From assembly GCA_041912595.1 (NCBI GenBank), contig JAYRMR010000017.1:29828-93827 (forward strand): a stretch of 64,000 nt of DNA. Direction: 5' to 3'. Both the position numbers and the translations under genes were made by a program. This document shows positions 45,467 through 54,103 of the stretch, one piece after another. This stretch comes from Roseateles_B sp041912595. GTDB lineage: Bacteria > Pseudomonadota > Gammaproteobacteria > Burkholderiales > Burkholderiaceae_C. Position 1 is the stretch's first letter; each line of letters starts with the position of its first letter. The notes below the pieces were generated by a model. That model made no database searches and had not been told where the DNA came from. It saw only the letters and a list, made by a program, of their open reading frames with translations.

Positions 45467-46294
45467 ATGAGGGAGCAGCCACAGGAGTGCGTCGACGCGG
45501 CTCTGCAGCGCCAGGCCGAGGCCTTCTGGCACTGTGCCGAGACGGCGCAGGCGGTGCGGCGGCGCCACCAGTTCTTCATCTGGACGCAGGCCAGCCTCCA
45601 GCGCCTGCTGCCGCATCCGTTGATGCTGTGCAGCGCGTGGTCACCGGCCCGGCGCCAGCTGCAGCCCGAACTGTTCAACAGCCTGCCGCTGCCGGACACG
45701 CTGCTGCAATGGCTGCAGGAGCCCGGCACGCAGGCCTGGCTGCAGCAGATCTGGCTGAAGCGCGGTGGGGTGGCGCTGACGCTGCCGCTGGTGAAACAAG
45801 CCGAGCCCTCGGCTGCCCCCGCGGACCTCGTGCTGCCGGCCGCGGACGCCCGCGCCGTGCAGATGCTCGCGCTCCTGGACGCCGCCGGGCTGCGTCATGT
45901 CTCGCTGGCCGGCGTCTCGCGCCCGCAGCGCGCCGACGAGCTCGAGAGCTTCTTCGCGCTGATCTCCCGCGAGCCCCTGCCGGCCCCGCTGCTGGGCCTG
46001 CTGACGCCCTTGCTCCATGCCTGCTGGCGCCGCGTGATGGCCCAGGAGCTGCAACTGGTGCAGGGCCAGGCGGCGTCCTCCACGCAGGGCGTCACGGCGC
46101 GCGAGCGCCAGGTGCTGGCCTGGATGCGCCAGGGCAAGAGCAACCAGGAGATCGGTCTGCTGCTGGGCATCAGCGCGCTGACCGTCAAGAACCATGTGCA
46201 GAAGATCCTGCGCAAGCTCTCGGCGAGCAATCGCGCACAGGCGGTGGCTCAGGCCATGAGCCTGCAGCTGCTCAACGAGTCCGGCGCGTACTGA
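45467..46294 (+). CDS. EpsA-like LuxR-type regulator (PEP-CTERM/exopolysaccharide-associated)
   Basis: A 275-residue protein. Residues 1 to about 190 form the EpsA-type N-terminal domain (FWHCAETAQAVRRRHQFFIW, WTQASLQRLLPHPLMLCSAW). The C-terminal LuxR HTH includes GVTARERQVLAWMRQGKSNQ, EIGLLLGISALTVKNHVQKI and LRKLSASNRAQAVAQAMSL. The family accompanies exosortase B/EPS loci, which agrees with the PEP-CTERM protein at 10197, although no EPS genes are in view. Its 3' end overlaps the convergent VanZ-like gene by 23 bp. Confidence 0.82.
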   Translation: MREQPQECVDAALQRQAEAFWHCAETAQAVRRRHQFFIWTQASLQRLLPHPLMLCSAWSPARRQLQPELFNSLPLPDTLLQWLQEPGTQAWLQQIWLKRGGVALTLPLVKQAEPSAAPADLVLPAADARAVQMLALLDAAGLRHVSLAGVSRPQRADELESFFALISREPLPAPLLGLLTPLLHACWRRVMAQELQLVQGQAASSTQGVTARERQVLAWMRQGKSNQEIGLLLGISALTVKNHVQKILRKLSASNRAQAVAQAMSLQLLNESGAY

Positions 46295-46637
46295 GCCGGT
46301 GCATCGCGGCCAGCAGTGCCAGGCCGAGCAGGATGCCGATGCCGTCGGCCAGCAGGTCCGCCCACTCCGCGGCGCGACCGGGCACCTGCGTCTGCAGCAG
46401 CTCGATCAGCCCGCCGTAGGCCAGCAGGCCGAGCGCCACGCGCCATGGCTTGCGCCACCACGCCAGCCCGCCCAGCACCGTCAGCGTGCCGAAGGCTGTG
46501 AAGTGGTTGAGCTTGTCCCAGCCCAGGTCCGCGGCCTTCGGAGGCGTCGGCGTGAGCGCCAGATAGCTCACGGCGACGAGCACCCCCACGAACATGACGA
46601 GGGCGCGGCGTTGCGGGAAAAGAGTCGGGCGTGTCAT
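46272..46637 (-). CDS. VanZ-like membrane protein
   Basis: A 121-residue protein with the VanZ pattern. A first helix (RALVMFVGVLVAVSYLAL) precedes the typical GWDKLNHFTAFGTLTVLGGL segment, then GLLAYGGLIELLQ, and AEWADLLADGIGILLGLALL near the end. It has three to four transmembrane helices. VanZ-like proteins frequently sit in exopolysaccharide/exosortase regions. It is convergent and slightly overlapping with the EpsA-like gene. Confidence 0.85.
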   Translation of the reverse strand: MTRPTLFPQRRALVMFVGVLVAVSYLALTPTPPKAADLGWDKLNHFTAFGTLTVLGGLAWWRKPWRVALGLLAYGGLIELLQTQVPGRAAEWADLLADGIGILLGLALLAAMHRLSTRRTR

Positions 46638-46647
46638 GGTGCGGGCA

Positions 46648-46679
46648 AGAAAAAAGCCAGACCCTCGCGGATCTGGCTT
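46648..46679 (-). terminator. terminator after tRNA-Thr
   Basis: AAGCCAGA (46654-46661) and TCTGGCTT (46672-46679) form the stem. On the minus strand a T-run follows (46650-46655). It lies 12 bp past the tRNA and before the VanZ-like gene. Confidence 0.8.
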
Positions 46680-46690
46680 GTTTCATTTTC

Positions 46691-46766
46691 TGGTGCCGGT
46701 GAAGAGAGTCGAACTCCCGACCTTCGCATTACGAATGCGCTGCTCTACCAACTGAGCTACACCGGC
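46691..46766 (-). tRNA. tRNA-Thr (anticodon CGU)
   Basis: A 76-nt minus-strand cloverleaf with acceptor GCCGGTG/CACCGGC and the D arm containing GCTCAGTTGGTAGAGC. The anticodon arm is GCGCATTCGTAATGCGA (CGT), and the T arm contains GTTCGACTC. Encoded CCA is present. The anticodon arm is that of bacterial tRNA-Thr(CGU). Confidence 0.96.
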
Positions 46767-46849
46767 TTGCTGCATGAGGGTTTGGCGCTTTGCTGCACCC
46801 GTCAAACAGAATCCAAGAGTATAGGGACCAAAATTCAGCTTGGCAAGTA

Positions 46850-48262
46850 TTACGCGGGCAAATTGTCGAGCTCCGCCGGCTCGATGCTCGAGGCCACGCA
46901 GTTGCGCCCGGCGTTCTTCGCGCGGTAGAGCGCTTCATCCGCCCGGGTGACCAGGTACTGGTAGTCCGGATGCCCGTCATAGAGGGTGGCGCCAATGCTG
47001 ATCGTCGCCGCCAGCTTGCGTCCCTGGCCGATGACGAATTCATGGCTGGCGAAGCGCTGCCGAAGCGTCTCGGCCGCTCGCAGCAGGGCGGGGGCGTCGA
47101 GCTCCACCATCACGATGAGGATCTCCTCGCCACCGTAGCGGAAGACGAAATCTCCGTTGCGAACGCAGTCGAGGATCAGCATGGCCGCCTGCTGCAGGAC
47201 GAGGTCCCCGGCATCGTGGCCATGCTCGTCGTTGATGCGCTTGAAGTGGTCCACGTCCAGCAGCAGTACCCCGAAGCGGCTGCGGCGCTCGTTCGCCAGC
47301 TTGATCTCCCGCAGCACCACGGACGGCAGGAAGCGCCGGTTGAGCAGACGGGTCAGCGTATCTCGTCCGTTCTCGACCTCCACCTGCCGCTCAAAGAGCG
47401 TCTTCAGCTGGAACTTCAGGTTCTCCAGCTCCTGCTGCAGCTCGATCAGGAGTTGATTGATCTCCGGCGCGCTGGTGTCGCCGCTGCGCAGACGAGGCAG
47501 CAGGGACTCATCGATGCGGCGGACGGCTTCGTGCAGGATCTCCATCTCCGGCACGCCGTCGAACATGGCACTGCCCTTGTGGTGGAACCACAGCCCGAAC
47601 TCTGAACTGCCCAAGGCGGGGATCGGCCGACTGTTGCCCGAGTGCCGGTGCAGCGAGAACAGAAGGTCCTGACTCCACTCCAGCAGGGCGGAGCGCTGAC
47701 GCTCCCGCTCGACCGAGAGGTTCTGCCCCAGCGAGAACAGCCGGTAGGCTTCGTCGTTGCGCGCGCCACGCTGGCTGTTGCGCAGATAGGCCTCGCTCAT
47801 CAGCTCCAGGGCCAGGTCGATGAGGTGGCTGACGTGGCTCTGGGCCGGCGCCACGAGCTCCACGGGACAGGGCGTGCGCAGCAGCGCAGCGAAGAGGCTG
47901 CGCTTGAGTTGCCGGGCGCCGCGCGCCACCAGGTGGATCGGGAGCTGGACGCGGGCATGGACCTCGCCCACATGCCGCTGTTGCGCAACGAGCGCTCCCA
48001 CGTCGACTGCCGGATGCCGGAACAGGCTCAGCACCCATTGCTGCATGGACTGCGTGAGCCGCTGCTCCACGACATGGTGATCCAGAAAGGTCTGGGCCTG
48101 CGGGTGGTTCATCATGACCGCGTAGAACTCCGTGGCCAGGACCGGTGCCTGTTCCTGGACCAGATTCGAGAGCCAGAGCCGGCAGGCCAGCGGGACGTCC
48201 TCCAGGAGGCCCGTCCATTCCTGCTCCGGGCTCTGTGCCTTCGGGGTGCTCAGCGGATCCAT
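46850..48262 (-). CDS. globin-coupled diguanylate cyclase
   Basis: A 470-residue heme-based sensor of the DosC/BpeGReg type. Residues 20-170 form a sensor globin (TEFYAVMMNHPQAQTFLDHH, then VGEVHARVQLPIHLVARG), with His 102 in VGEVHARVQLP as the likely proximal heme ligand. A helical middle domain of about 150 residues follows. The GGDEF domain keeps DTLTRLLNRRFLPSV, LLLDVDHFKRINDEHGHDAG and an RNGD inhibitory site, but the active loop reads GGEEI instead of GGEEF. Oxygen-dependent c-di-GMP synthesis is expected. It stands alone, 28 bp from fbp in the same direction. Confidence 0.92.
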   Translation of the reverse strand: MDPLSTPKAQSPEQEWTGLLEDVPLACRLWLSNLVQEQAPVLATEFYAVMMNHPQAQTFLDHHVVEQRLTQSMQQWVLSLFRHPAVDVGALVAQQRHVGEVHARVQLPIHLVARGARQLKRSLFAALLRTPCPVELVAPAQSHVSHLIDLALELMSEAYLRNSQRGARNDEAYRLFSLGQNLSVERERQRSALLEWSQDLLFSLHRHSGNSRPIPALGSSEFGLWFHHKGSAMFDGVPEMEILHEAVRRIDESLLPRLRSGDTSAPEINQLLIELQQELENLKFQLKTLFERQVEVENGRDTLTRLLNRRFLPSVVLREIKLANERRSRFGVLLLDVDHFKRINDEHGHDAGDLVLQQAAMLILDCVRNGDFVFRYGGEEILIVMVELDAPALLRAAETLRQRFASHEFVIGQGRKLAATISIGATLYDGHPDYQYLVTRADEALYRAKNAGRNCVASSIEPAELDNLPA

Positions 48263-48290
48263 CTGGCGTCTCCCCCACGTCAACGTGGTG

Positions 48291-49298
48291 TCAAGTCTCC
48301 AGATGATAGCGAGTGATGCGTTCCACCTCGTTCTTGGAGCCGAGCACCACCGAGACGCGCTCATGCAGCTGGCCCGGCTTCAGGTCCAGGATGCGTTCGC
48401 GGGCGTTGGTGGCGGCGCCGCCGGCCTGCTCCACGAGGAAGGCCATCGGGTTGGCCTCGTACATCAGGCGCAGCTTGCCGGCCTTGTGGGGCTCGCGCTT
48501 GTCCCAGGGGTACATGAACACGCCGCCGCGGGTGAGGATGCGGTGCACGTCGGCCACCATGGAGGCGATCCAGCGCATGTTGAAGTTCTTGCCGCGCGGG
48601 CCTTCCTGGCCGGCGAGGCACTCGTCGATGTAGCGCTTCACCGGGGCGTCCCAGTGGCGCATGTTCGACATGTTGATCGCGAACTCCTTGGTGTCCTCGG
48701 GGATCTTCACGTCTTCCTGCGTCAGCACGAAGCTGCCCTGCTCGCGGTCCAGCGTGAACATCGCCACGCCGTCACCGACGGTCAGCACCAGCGTCGTCTG
48801 CGGGCCATAGACGCAGTAGCCAGCCGCCGCCTGCGCGCTGCCGGGCTGCAGGAAGTCGTCCTCGCTGATGCCCTTGCTGCCCTCGGGCTTCTTGAGCACC
48901 GAGAAGATGGTCCCGATCGACACGTTGACGTCGATGTTGGACGAGCCATCCAGCGGGTCGAACATCAGGAGGTACTCGCCCTGCGGGAAACGGTTGGGCA
49001 CCAGGTAGATGCCTTCCATTTCCTCGGAGGCCATGGCCGCCAGGTGGCCGCCCCACTCGTTGGCCTCGATCAGCACCTCGTTGGCGATGATGTCCAGCTT
49101 CTTCTGGACCTCGCCCTGCACGTTCTCGCTGCCGGCGGTGCCCAGCACGTCGCCCAGGGCGCCCTTGTTGACGCTGATGGCGATGCGCTTGCAGGCGCGG
49201 GCCACGACTTCGATCAGCAGGCGCAGCTCCTGCGGGATGTGGCCGTGCTGGCGCTGCTGCTCGATCAGGTACTGGGTGAGGCTGATGCGACGGGTCAT
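48291..49298 (-). CDS. fbp: fructose-1,6-bisphosphatase class I
   Basis: A 335-residue gluconeogenic enzyme with MFDPLDGSSNIDVNVSIGTI (metal and substrate site), the early NKGALGDVLGTAGSENVQGE segment, YPWDKREPHKAGKLRLMYEA and MAFLVEQAGGAATN near the end. It hydrolyses fructose 1,6-bisphosphate to fructose 6-phosphate. It follows pepN (33-bp gap) in the same direction and may be cotranscribed with it. Confidence 0.97.
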   Translation of the reverse strand: MTRRISLTQYLIEQQRQHGHIPQELRLLIEVVARACKRIAISVNKGALGDVLGTAGSENVQGEVQKKLDIIANEVLIEANEWGGHLAAMASEEMEGIYLVPNRFPQGEYLLMFDPLDGSSNIDVNVSIGTIFSVLKKPEGSKGISEDDFLQPGSAQAAAGYCVYGPQTTLVLTVGDGVAMFTLDREQGSFVLTQEDVKIPEDTKEFAINMSNMRHWDAPVKRYIDECLAGQEGPRGKNFNMRWIASMVADVHRILTRGGVFMYPWDKREPHKAGKLRLMYEANPMAFLVEQAGGAATNARERILDLKPGQLHERVSVVLGSKNEVERITRYHLET

Positions 49299-49331
49299 GG
49301 AATTGCCTTGGTTTGTGGAGGAGGTCGCTGC

Positions 49332-52022
49332 TTAGGCCGCGCTGCCGTCGGAGGCGAGCGCGCGTTCCACGATCTCGCGCACATCGTTGGACAGCTCGGG
49401 CTTGGCGGCCACGCGGGCGATGGCCTCGCGGGCGGCGCTGCGGTAGGGCTCGGCCAGCACCGTCCAGCGGTCCATGGCGCGGGCCACGCGGCCGGCCAGC
49501 TGCGGGTTGATGCCGTCGAGCGCCAGCACCTGCTCGGCCCACAGCACGTAGCCGGCGGCGTCGCTGCGGTGGAAGGCGGCGGGGTTGAACATGCACAGCG
49601 AGGCCAGCAGGCTGCGGGCGCGGTTCGGGTTCTTCAGCGTGAAGTCCGGGTGCTGCAGCAGCTGCTTGACCCGGGCAAAGGTCTTGCCGCCGTCCTCGCT
49701 CGCGCGGGCCTGCAGGGCGAACCACTTGTCCACGACGAGGGCCTCATGCTTGAACAGCGCATGGAAGCGCTGCAGCGCGGGCTCGGCCAGCTCGGCGTGC
49801 GCATTCACCAGCGCGGCGAGGGCGCCCAGGCGCTCGGTCATGTTGGTGGCGTCCTTGAAGCGCTGGTAGGCGCGGCCGGGCCACACGGTGTCGCCCGTGC
49901 GCGTGGCGTGGAGCACCAGCATGGACAGGGCCAGGTTGGACAGGGCGCGCTGGCCCGACTGCACCGGGCTCGGCTCGTAGCCGGCCTTGACCTGATGGGC
50001 CTCGTAGGCCGCGGCCCAGTCGTCCGCCAGGGCAGCGGCCAGCTGCTGGTAGGCGGCCTCGACGGCAGCGTGGATCTCCTGCGGATCCACCACGTCGAGC
50101 TGCTCGGCCACATAGCCTTCGCCCGGCAGCGTGAGGGCCAGCTCCTTGAAGGCGGCATCCAGCTGCGGATCGCGCAGCACGGCGCGCATGGCCTCGATGT
50201 AGTCGGCGTCCAGCACCAGGGCCTCGCCGGTGCGCACGGCCTGCAGGATGCGGTTCAGCGCCAGGCGCTGGCTGGCTTCCCAGCGGTTGAAGGCGTCGGC
50301 GTCATGCTTCAGCAGCACCAGCAGCTCGGCGTCGCTCAGGCCGTCGTCCAGCACCACGGGCGCGGAGAAGCCGCGCAGCAGCGAGGGCACCGGCTCGGTG
50401 CTCACGCCGGTGAACACGAAGGTCTGCTCGGCCTCGTCCAGCACCAGCACGCGCTCGGTGCCGACCGGGGCGGCCTCGCCCTGCAGCTGCAGAGGCAAGA
50501 CCTGACCCTCGCGGCCCAGCAGGCCCATCGTCACGGGGATGACCTGCGGCAGCTTGGACGGCTGGCCGGGCGTGGCGGGGTGGTGCTGCTTGAGCGTCAG
50601 CGTGAAGGTCTGGGCGGCGGCGTCGTAGTGGCCGCGGGCTTGCACGCGGGGCGTGCCGGACTGGGCGTACCAGCGCTTGAAGGCTTCCAGACGCGTGCTC
50701 AGGGCCGAGCCGGGGTTGGCGTCGGCGATGGCGGCGGCGAAGTCGTCGCAGGTCACGGCCTGGCCGTCATGGCGCTCGAAGTACAGCTTGATGCCGGCCT
50801 CGAAGCCCTTGCGGCCGACCAGCGTCTGGTACATGCGGACGACTTCCGAACCCTTCTCGTAGACGGTCGGGGTGTAGAAGTTGTTGATCTCGACGTAGGA
50901 GTCCGGGCGCACCGGATGGGCCATGGCGCCGGAGTCCTCGGGGAACTGAACGGCGCGCAGCTGGCGCACGTCCTGGATGCGGCAGACGGCACGGGCGCTC
51001 GGCGCGGCGGCCATGTCCATGCTGAATTCCTGGTCGCGGAACACGGTCAGGCCTTCCTTCAGCGACAGCTGGAACCAGTCGCGGCAGGTGACGCGGTTGC
51101 CGGTCCAGTTGTGGAAGTACTCGTGGGCGACGATGGACTCGATGCGCGAGAAGTCGGCGTCCGTCGCCGTGGCCGGCGAGGCCAGCAGGGCGCTGGTGTT
51201 GAAGATGTTCAGGCCCTTGTTCTCCATGGCGCCCATGTTGAAGTCGGACACGCCGACCACCATGAAGCGCTCCAGGTCCAGCGGCAGGCCGAAGCGGGCC
51301 TCGTCCCAGACGATGGAGGCGACGAGGCTGTTCATCGCGTGCTCGGTCTTCTCGAGATCACCGCGGCGCACGTAGACCTGCAGCAGATGGTCCTTGCCCG
51401 CGCGGGTGCGGATGCGCTGCTCGCGCGAGACCAGGTCCGCCGCGACCAGCGCGAACAGGTAGCTGGGCTTGGGGAAGGGGTCGTGCCACTTGGCCAGATG
51501 GCGGCCGTTGTCCAGTTCGGCGGTCTCCAGCAGATTGCCGTTGGAGAGCAGCACGGGGTACTTGGCCTTGTCGGCACGCAGCGTGACCGTGTAGACGGCC
51601 ATGACGTCCGGGCGGTCCAGGAAGTAGGTGATGCGACGGAAGCCCTCGGCCTCGCACTGCGTGAAGAAGCCGCCACCGGAGGTGTACAGGCCCGACAGCG
51701 AGGTATTCTTCTCGGGCGCGCAGGTGTTGCGGATCTCGAGGGCGAAGTCGGCGTCCGGGGCGCTCTCGATGATCAGCTCATGGCCTTCCTGGCGGAAGGA
51801 CACGCTCTCGCCGTCGATCAGCACGCGCAGCAGGTTCAGCTCCTCGCCATGCAGACGCAGCGGGCCGTGCGGCACGGCGGCGTTGCGCTCGACCTTCATC
51901 TTGCTGGTGACCAGCGTCTTCGCCGGGTCCAGGTCGAACGTCAGGTCGACGGTGCGGATCCAGTAGGCCGGAGCCACGTAGTCTTCGCGGCGGATCAGTG
52001 CGGCGGTGCCTTCACGCATCAT
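49332..52022 (-). CDS. pepN: aminopeptidase N (M1 family)
   Basis: An 896-residue zinc aminopeptidase close to the usual length. The exopeptidase motif is GAMENKGLNIFN (about residue 263), and the zinc site is HEYFHNWTGNR (about residue 299) with its downstream Glu in LKEGLTVFRDQEFS. VYEKGSEVVRMY and a long alpha-helical C-terminal domain follow. It is a cytoplasmic enzyme that removes N-terminal residues from peptides. GAGGA lies upstream of the first of two ATG codons. One dispersed 14-mer lies antisense at 50494. Confidence 0.96.
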   Translation of the reverse strand: MMREGTAALIRREDYVAPAYWIRTVDLTFDLDPAKTLVTSKMKVERNAAVPHGPLRLHGEELNLLRVLIDGESVSFRQEGHELIIESAPDADFALEIRNTCAPEKNTSLSGLYTSGGGFFTQCEAEGFRRITYFLDRPDVMAVYTVTLRADKAKYPVLLSNGNLLETAELDNGRHLAKWHDPFPKPSYLFALVAADLVSREQRIRTRAGKDHLLQVYVRRGDLEKTEHAMNSLVASIVWDEARFGLPLDLERFMVVGVSDFNMGAMENKGLNIFNTSALLASPATATDADFSRIESIVAHEYFHNWTGNRVTCRDWFQLSLKEGLTVFRDQEFSMDMAAAPSARAVCRIQDVRQLRAVQFPEDSGAMAHPVRPDSYVEINNFYTPTVYEKGSEVVRMYQTLVGRKGFEAGIKLYFERHDGQAVTCDDFAAAIADANPGSALSTRLEAFKRWYAQSGTPRVQARGHYDAAAQTFTLTLKQHHPATPGQPSKLPQVIPVTMGLLGREGQVLPLQLQGEAAPVGTERVLVLDEAEQTFVFTGVSTEPVPSLLRGFSAPVVLDDGLSDAELLVLLKHDADAFNRWEASQRLALNRILQAVRTGEALVLDADYIEAMRAVLRDPQLDAAFKELALTLPGEGYVAEQLDVVDPQEIHAAVEAAYQQLAAALADDWAAAYEAHQVKAGYEPSPVQSGQRALSNLALSMLVLHATRTGDTVWPGRAYQRFKDATNMTERLGALAALVNAHAELAEPALQRFHALFKHEALVVDKWFALQARASEDGGKTFARVKQLLQHPDFTLKNPNRARSLLASLCMFNPAAFHRSDAAGYVLWAEQVLALDGINPQLAGRVARAMDRWTVLAEPYRSAAREAIARVAAKPELSNDVREIVERALASDGSAA
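50494..50508 (+). repeat. dispersed repeat copy GGCAAGACCTGACCC
   Basis: Exact copy, antisense within pepN, where the gene strand encodes GQVLPL. Confidence 0.7.
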
Positions 52023-52129
52023 GGCGGACTTCCTCGGTATGTGTGTCGATGGCCCAGGGCTCGTGGCCCCAGGCTGTTGTCATTCAGTCGGGCGAGACGC
52101 GCCTCTCGGCACGCCCCAACCCGCATTCC

Positions 52130-52290
52130 CCAGCAGGCCCCGCTGATCCGGCTTTGCCGGGCAGCCGGGGCGCCCCCTCGAGGGGGCTTTGGTCGGACAC
52201 AATCGCACCGCGATTGTGCCTACCAAAGGGCTGGGCCTCTGGCCCAGCGCGGCCTGCAAGGCTGGCGAAGCCAGCAGGGGGGGAGCCTCT
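52130..52290. repeat. cluster of palindromic, REP-like sequences between pepN and prfB
   Basis: Several short perfect palindromes follow one another: CCGGCTTTGCCGG (about 52147), GCCCCCTCGAGGGGGC (about 52171), ACAATCGCACCGCGATTGT, TGGGCCTCTGGCCCA and CTGGCGAAGCCAG. The CCGGC-N3-GCCGG unit recurs twice near 55971-56024. The arrangement suggests repetitive extragenic palindromes or mRNA-stabilising hairpins after prfB. Confidence 0.6.
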
Positions 52291-53395
52291 TCAAACGCCT
52301 TGTTTAAGGGACGCGGTGATGAAGGCATCCAGGTCGCCGTCCAGCACCTTCTGGGTGTTGGAGACTTCCACGTTGGTGCGCAGGTCCTTGATGCGGCTCT
52401 GGTCCAGCACGTAGGAACGGATCTGGTGACCCCAGCCCACGTCCGTCTTGGTGTCCTCGAGCTTCTGCTGCTCGGCCATGCGCTTCTTCATCTCATGGTC
52501 GTACAGGCGCGAACGCAGGCGGCGCCAGGCGACGTCCCGGTTGCTGTGCTGCGAGCGACCATCCTGGCACTGCACCACGATGCCCGTCGGGATGTGGGTC
52601 AGACGGACGGCAGAGTCCGTCTTGTTGATGTGCTGACCGCCGGCGCCGGAGGCGCGGAAGGTGTCGGTGCGCACATCGGCCGGGTTGATGTCGATCTCGA
52701 TCGAGTCATCGATTTCCGGATAGACGAACAGCGAGGCAAACGAGGTGTGGCGGCCGCCCGAGGAGTCGAAGGGGCTCTTGCGCACGAGGCGGTGCACGCC
52801 GGTCTCGGTGCGCAGCAGGCCGAAGGCGTACTCGCCCTCCACCTTGATGGTCGCGCTCTTGAGGCCGGCCACGTCGCCCGGCGTCTCGTCTTCCATCGTG
52901 GTCGTGAAGCCCTTGCGCTCGCAGTACTTGAGGTACTGGCGCAGCAGCATGCCGGCCCAGTCGCAGGCCTCGGTGCCGCCGGCACCGGCCTGGATGTCGA
53001 TGAAGCAGTTGCTCGGGTCGGCCGGGTTGTTGAACATCCGGCGGAACTCGAGCTCCTCGACCTTCTCGGTCAGCTTGGCGGCATCGGCCTCGATGGCCTC
53101 CAGGCCGGCGAAGTCCTGGTCCGCCTTGGACATCTCGAACAGCTCGGAGTTGTCGGAGAGATTGCTGGTCAGGTAGTTGATGGTCTCGACCACCTGCTCC
53201 AGCGAGCGCTTCTCCTTGCCCAGCTCCTGGGCGCGCTTGGGCTCGTTCCAGACGTTGGGGTTCTCCAGCGCCGCATTGACTTCGTTCAGACGCAGGGATT
53301 TGCGGTCGTAGTCAAAGATACCCCCTTAGCGCGTCGGTACGCGCTATGAGGTCGGCGAGGGTCGTGCCGATTTGATTGATGCGTTCGATGTCCAT
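52291..53395 (-). CDS. prfB: peptide chain release factor 2 (programmed +1 frameshift)
   Basis: The ATG at 53395 opens MDIERINQIGTTLADLIART and reads 27 codons to an in-frame TGA at 53314-53312. The site reads AGGGGGTATCTTTGAC: a Shine-Dalgarno-like AGGGGG, then CTT TGA C, exactly the RF2 autoregulatory +1 frameshift. After the shift 340 codons continue, giving about 367 residues. The GGQ loop (RASGAGGQHINKTDSAVR) and the stop-recognising SPFDSSGG are present. RF2 terminates at UGA and UAA, and the frameshift lowers its own synthesis when RF2 is plentiful. Confidence 0.96.
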
Positions 53396-53588
53396 GACGG
53401 ATCCTGATGGTGCCGCCCGGGCGGGGCGCTGCGGCTCTGGCAGCGGCATGGCCGGGCTGGGTCTTTTGAGCAACCGGCTATTTTAAGCTGTCGACGGGCG
53501 ATTCCCGGGCGGCTCGACGCAAGCAGGGGGCGCCCGGATGCCGGGCGGGCGCCGGCTGAGGCACACTGCGCACCGGACGCCCCGCCCC

Positions 53589-53873
53589 ATGGACCCCCTG
53601 CACCAGCCCCTGCCCCCCGCCCGCGAGCGCCTCCACCGGCGCTACTGGCAGGCCGCGCGCCGCCTCACGCTGGTGCTGCTGGCGGGATGGACGCTGCTGA
53701 GTTTCGGCCTGACCTGGTTCGCCCGGGACCTCAGCTTCACCTTCTTCGGCTGGCCCTTCAGCTTCTGGGTGGCGTCCCAGGGGGCATTGATCGGCTATCT
53801 GCTGATCGTCGCGCTCTATGCCTGGCTGATGGCGCGCCTGGACGACGACCACCGCGACGACGCCGGCGACTGA
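53589..53873 (+). CDS. DUF4212 protein (small subunit of a sodium/solute symporter), orphan
   Basis: A 94-residue membrane protein with two helices (LTLVLLAGWTLLSFGLTWFA; SQGALIGYLLIVALYAWLMA) around the DLSFTFFGWPFSFWVASQG segment typical of DUF4212. The family is normally encoded directly before the large subunit of an acetate/solute symporter. Here the next gene is an unrelated secreted protease more than 200 bp away, so the large subunit must be elsewhere or missing. Confidence 0.85.
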   Translation: MDPLHQPLPPARERLHRRYWQAARRLTLVLLAGWTLLSFGLTWFARDLSFTFFGWPFSFWVASQGALIGYLLIVALYAWLMARLDDDHRDDAGD

Positions 53874-54103
53874 GCCCGCCCGGGCGCCCAGCCTTCGCGC
53901 AGGAGGCGGATCAGGGTTGCCACGGCTGTCAAGCCTGACACTTGGGTAGCTTGCCCCCACTGGCGATAGTGGATATGGGGCCCGCATGCCGGCTGTATCC
54001 GCGGCGGATGTGCGGGGCCTGTTCCGGCGCCGCAATGGCCGGCTGTACTCCGTTGCGACGCTTCACCGCGGCCCTGCCGCATCTCCACCCTGAGAGATCG
54101 TCC
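53874..54103. other. 230-bp intergenic region upstream of the metalloprotease
   Basis: No gene is supported. It must hold the promoter of the downstream protease gene; I see no confident -35/-10 pair. Confidence 0.4.

Noticed and set aside
48132..52307. Open frame of almost 1400 codons on the plus strand
   Set aside because: Opposite fbp and pepN, both certain; composition is that of an antisense shadow.
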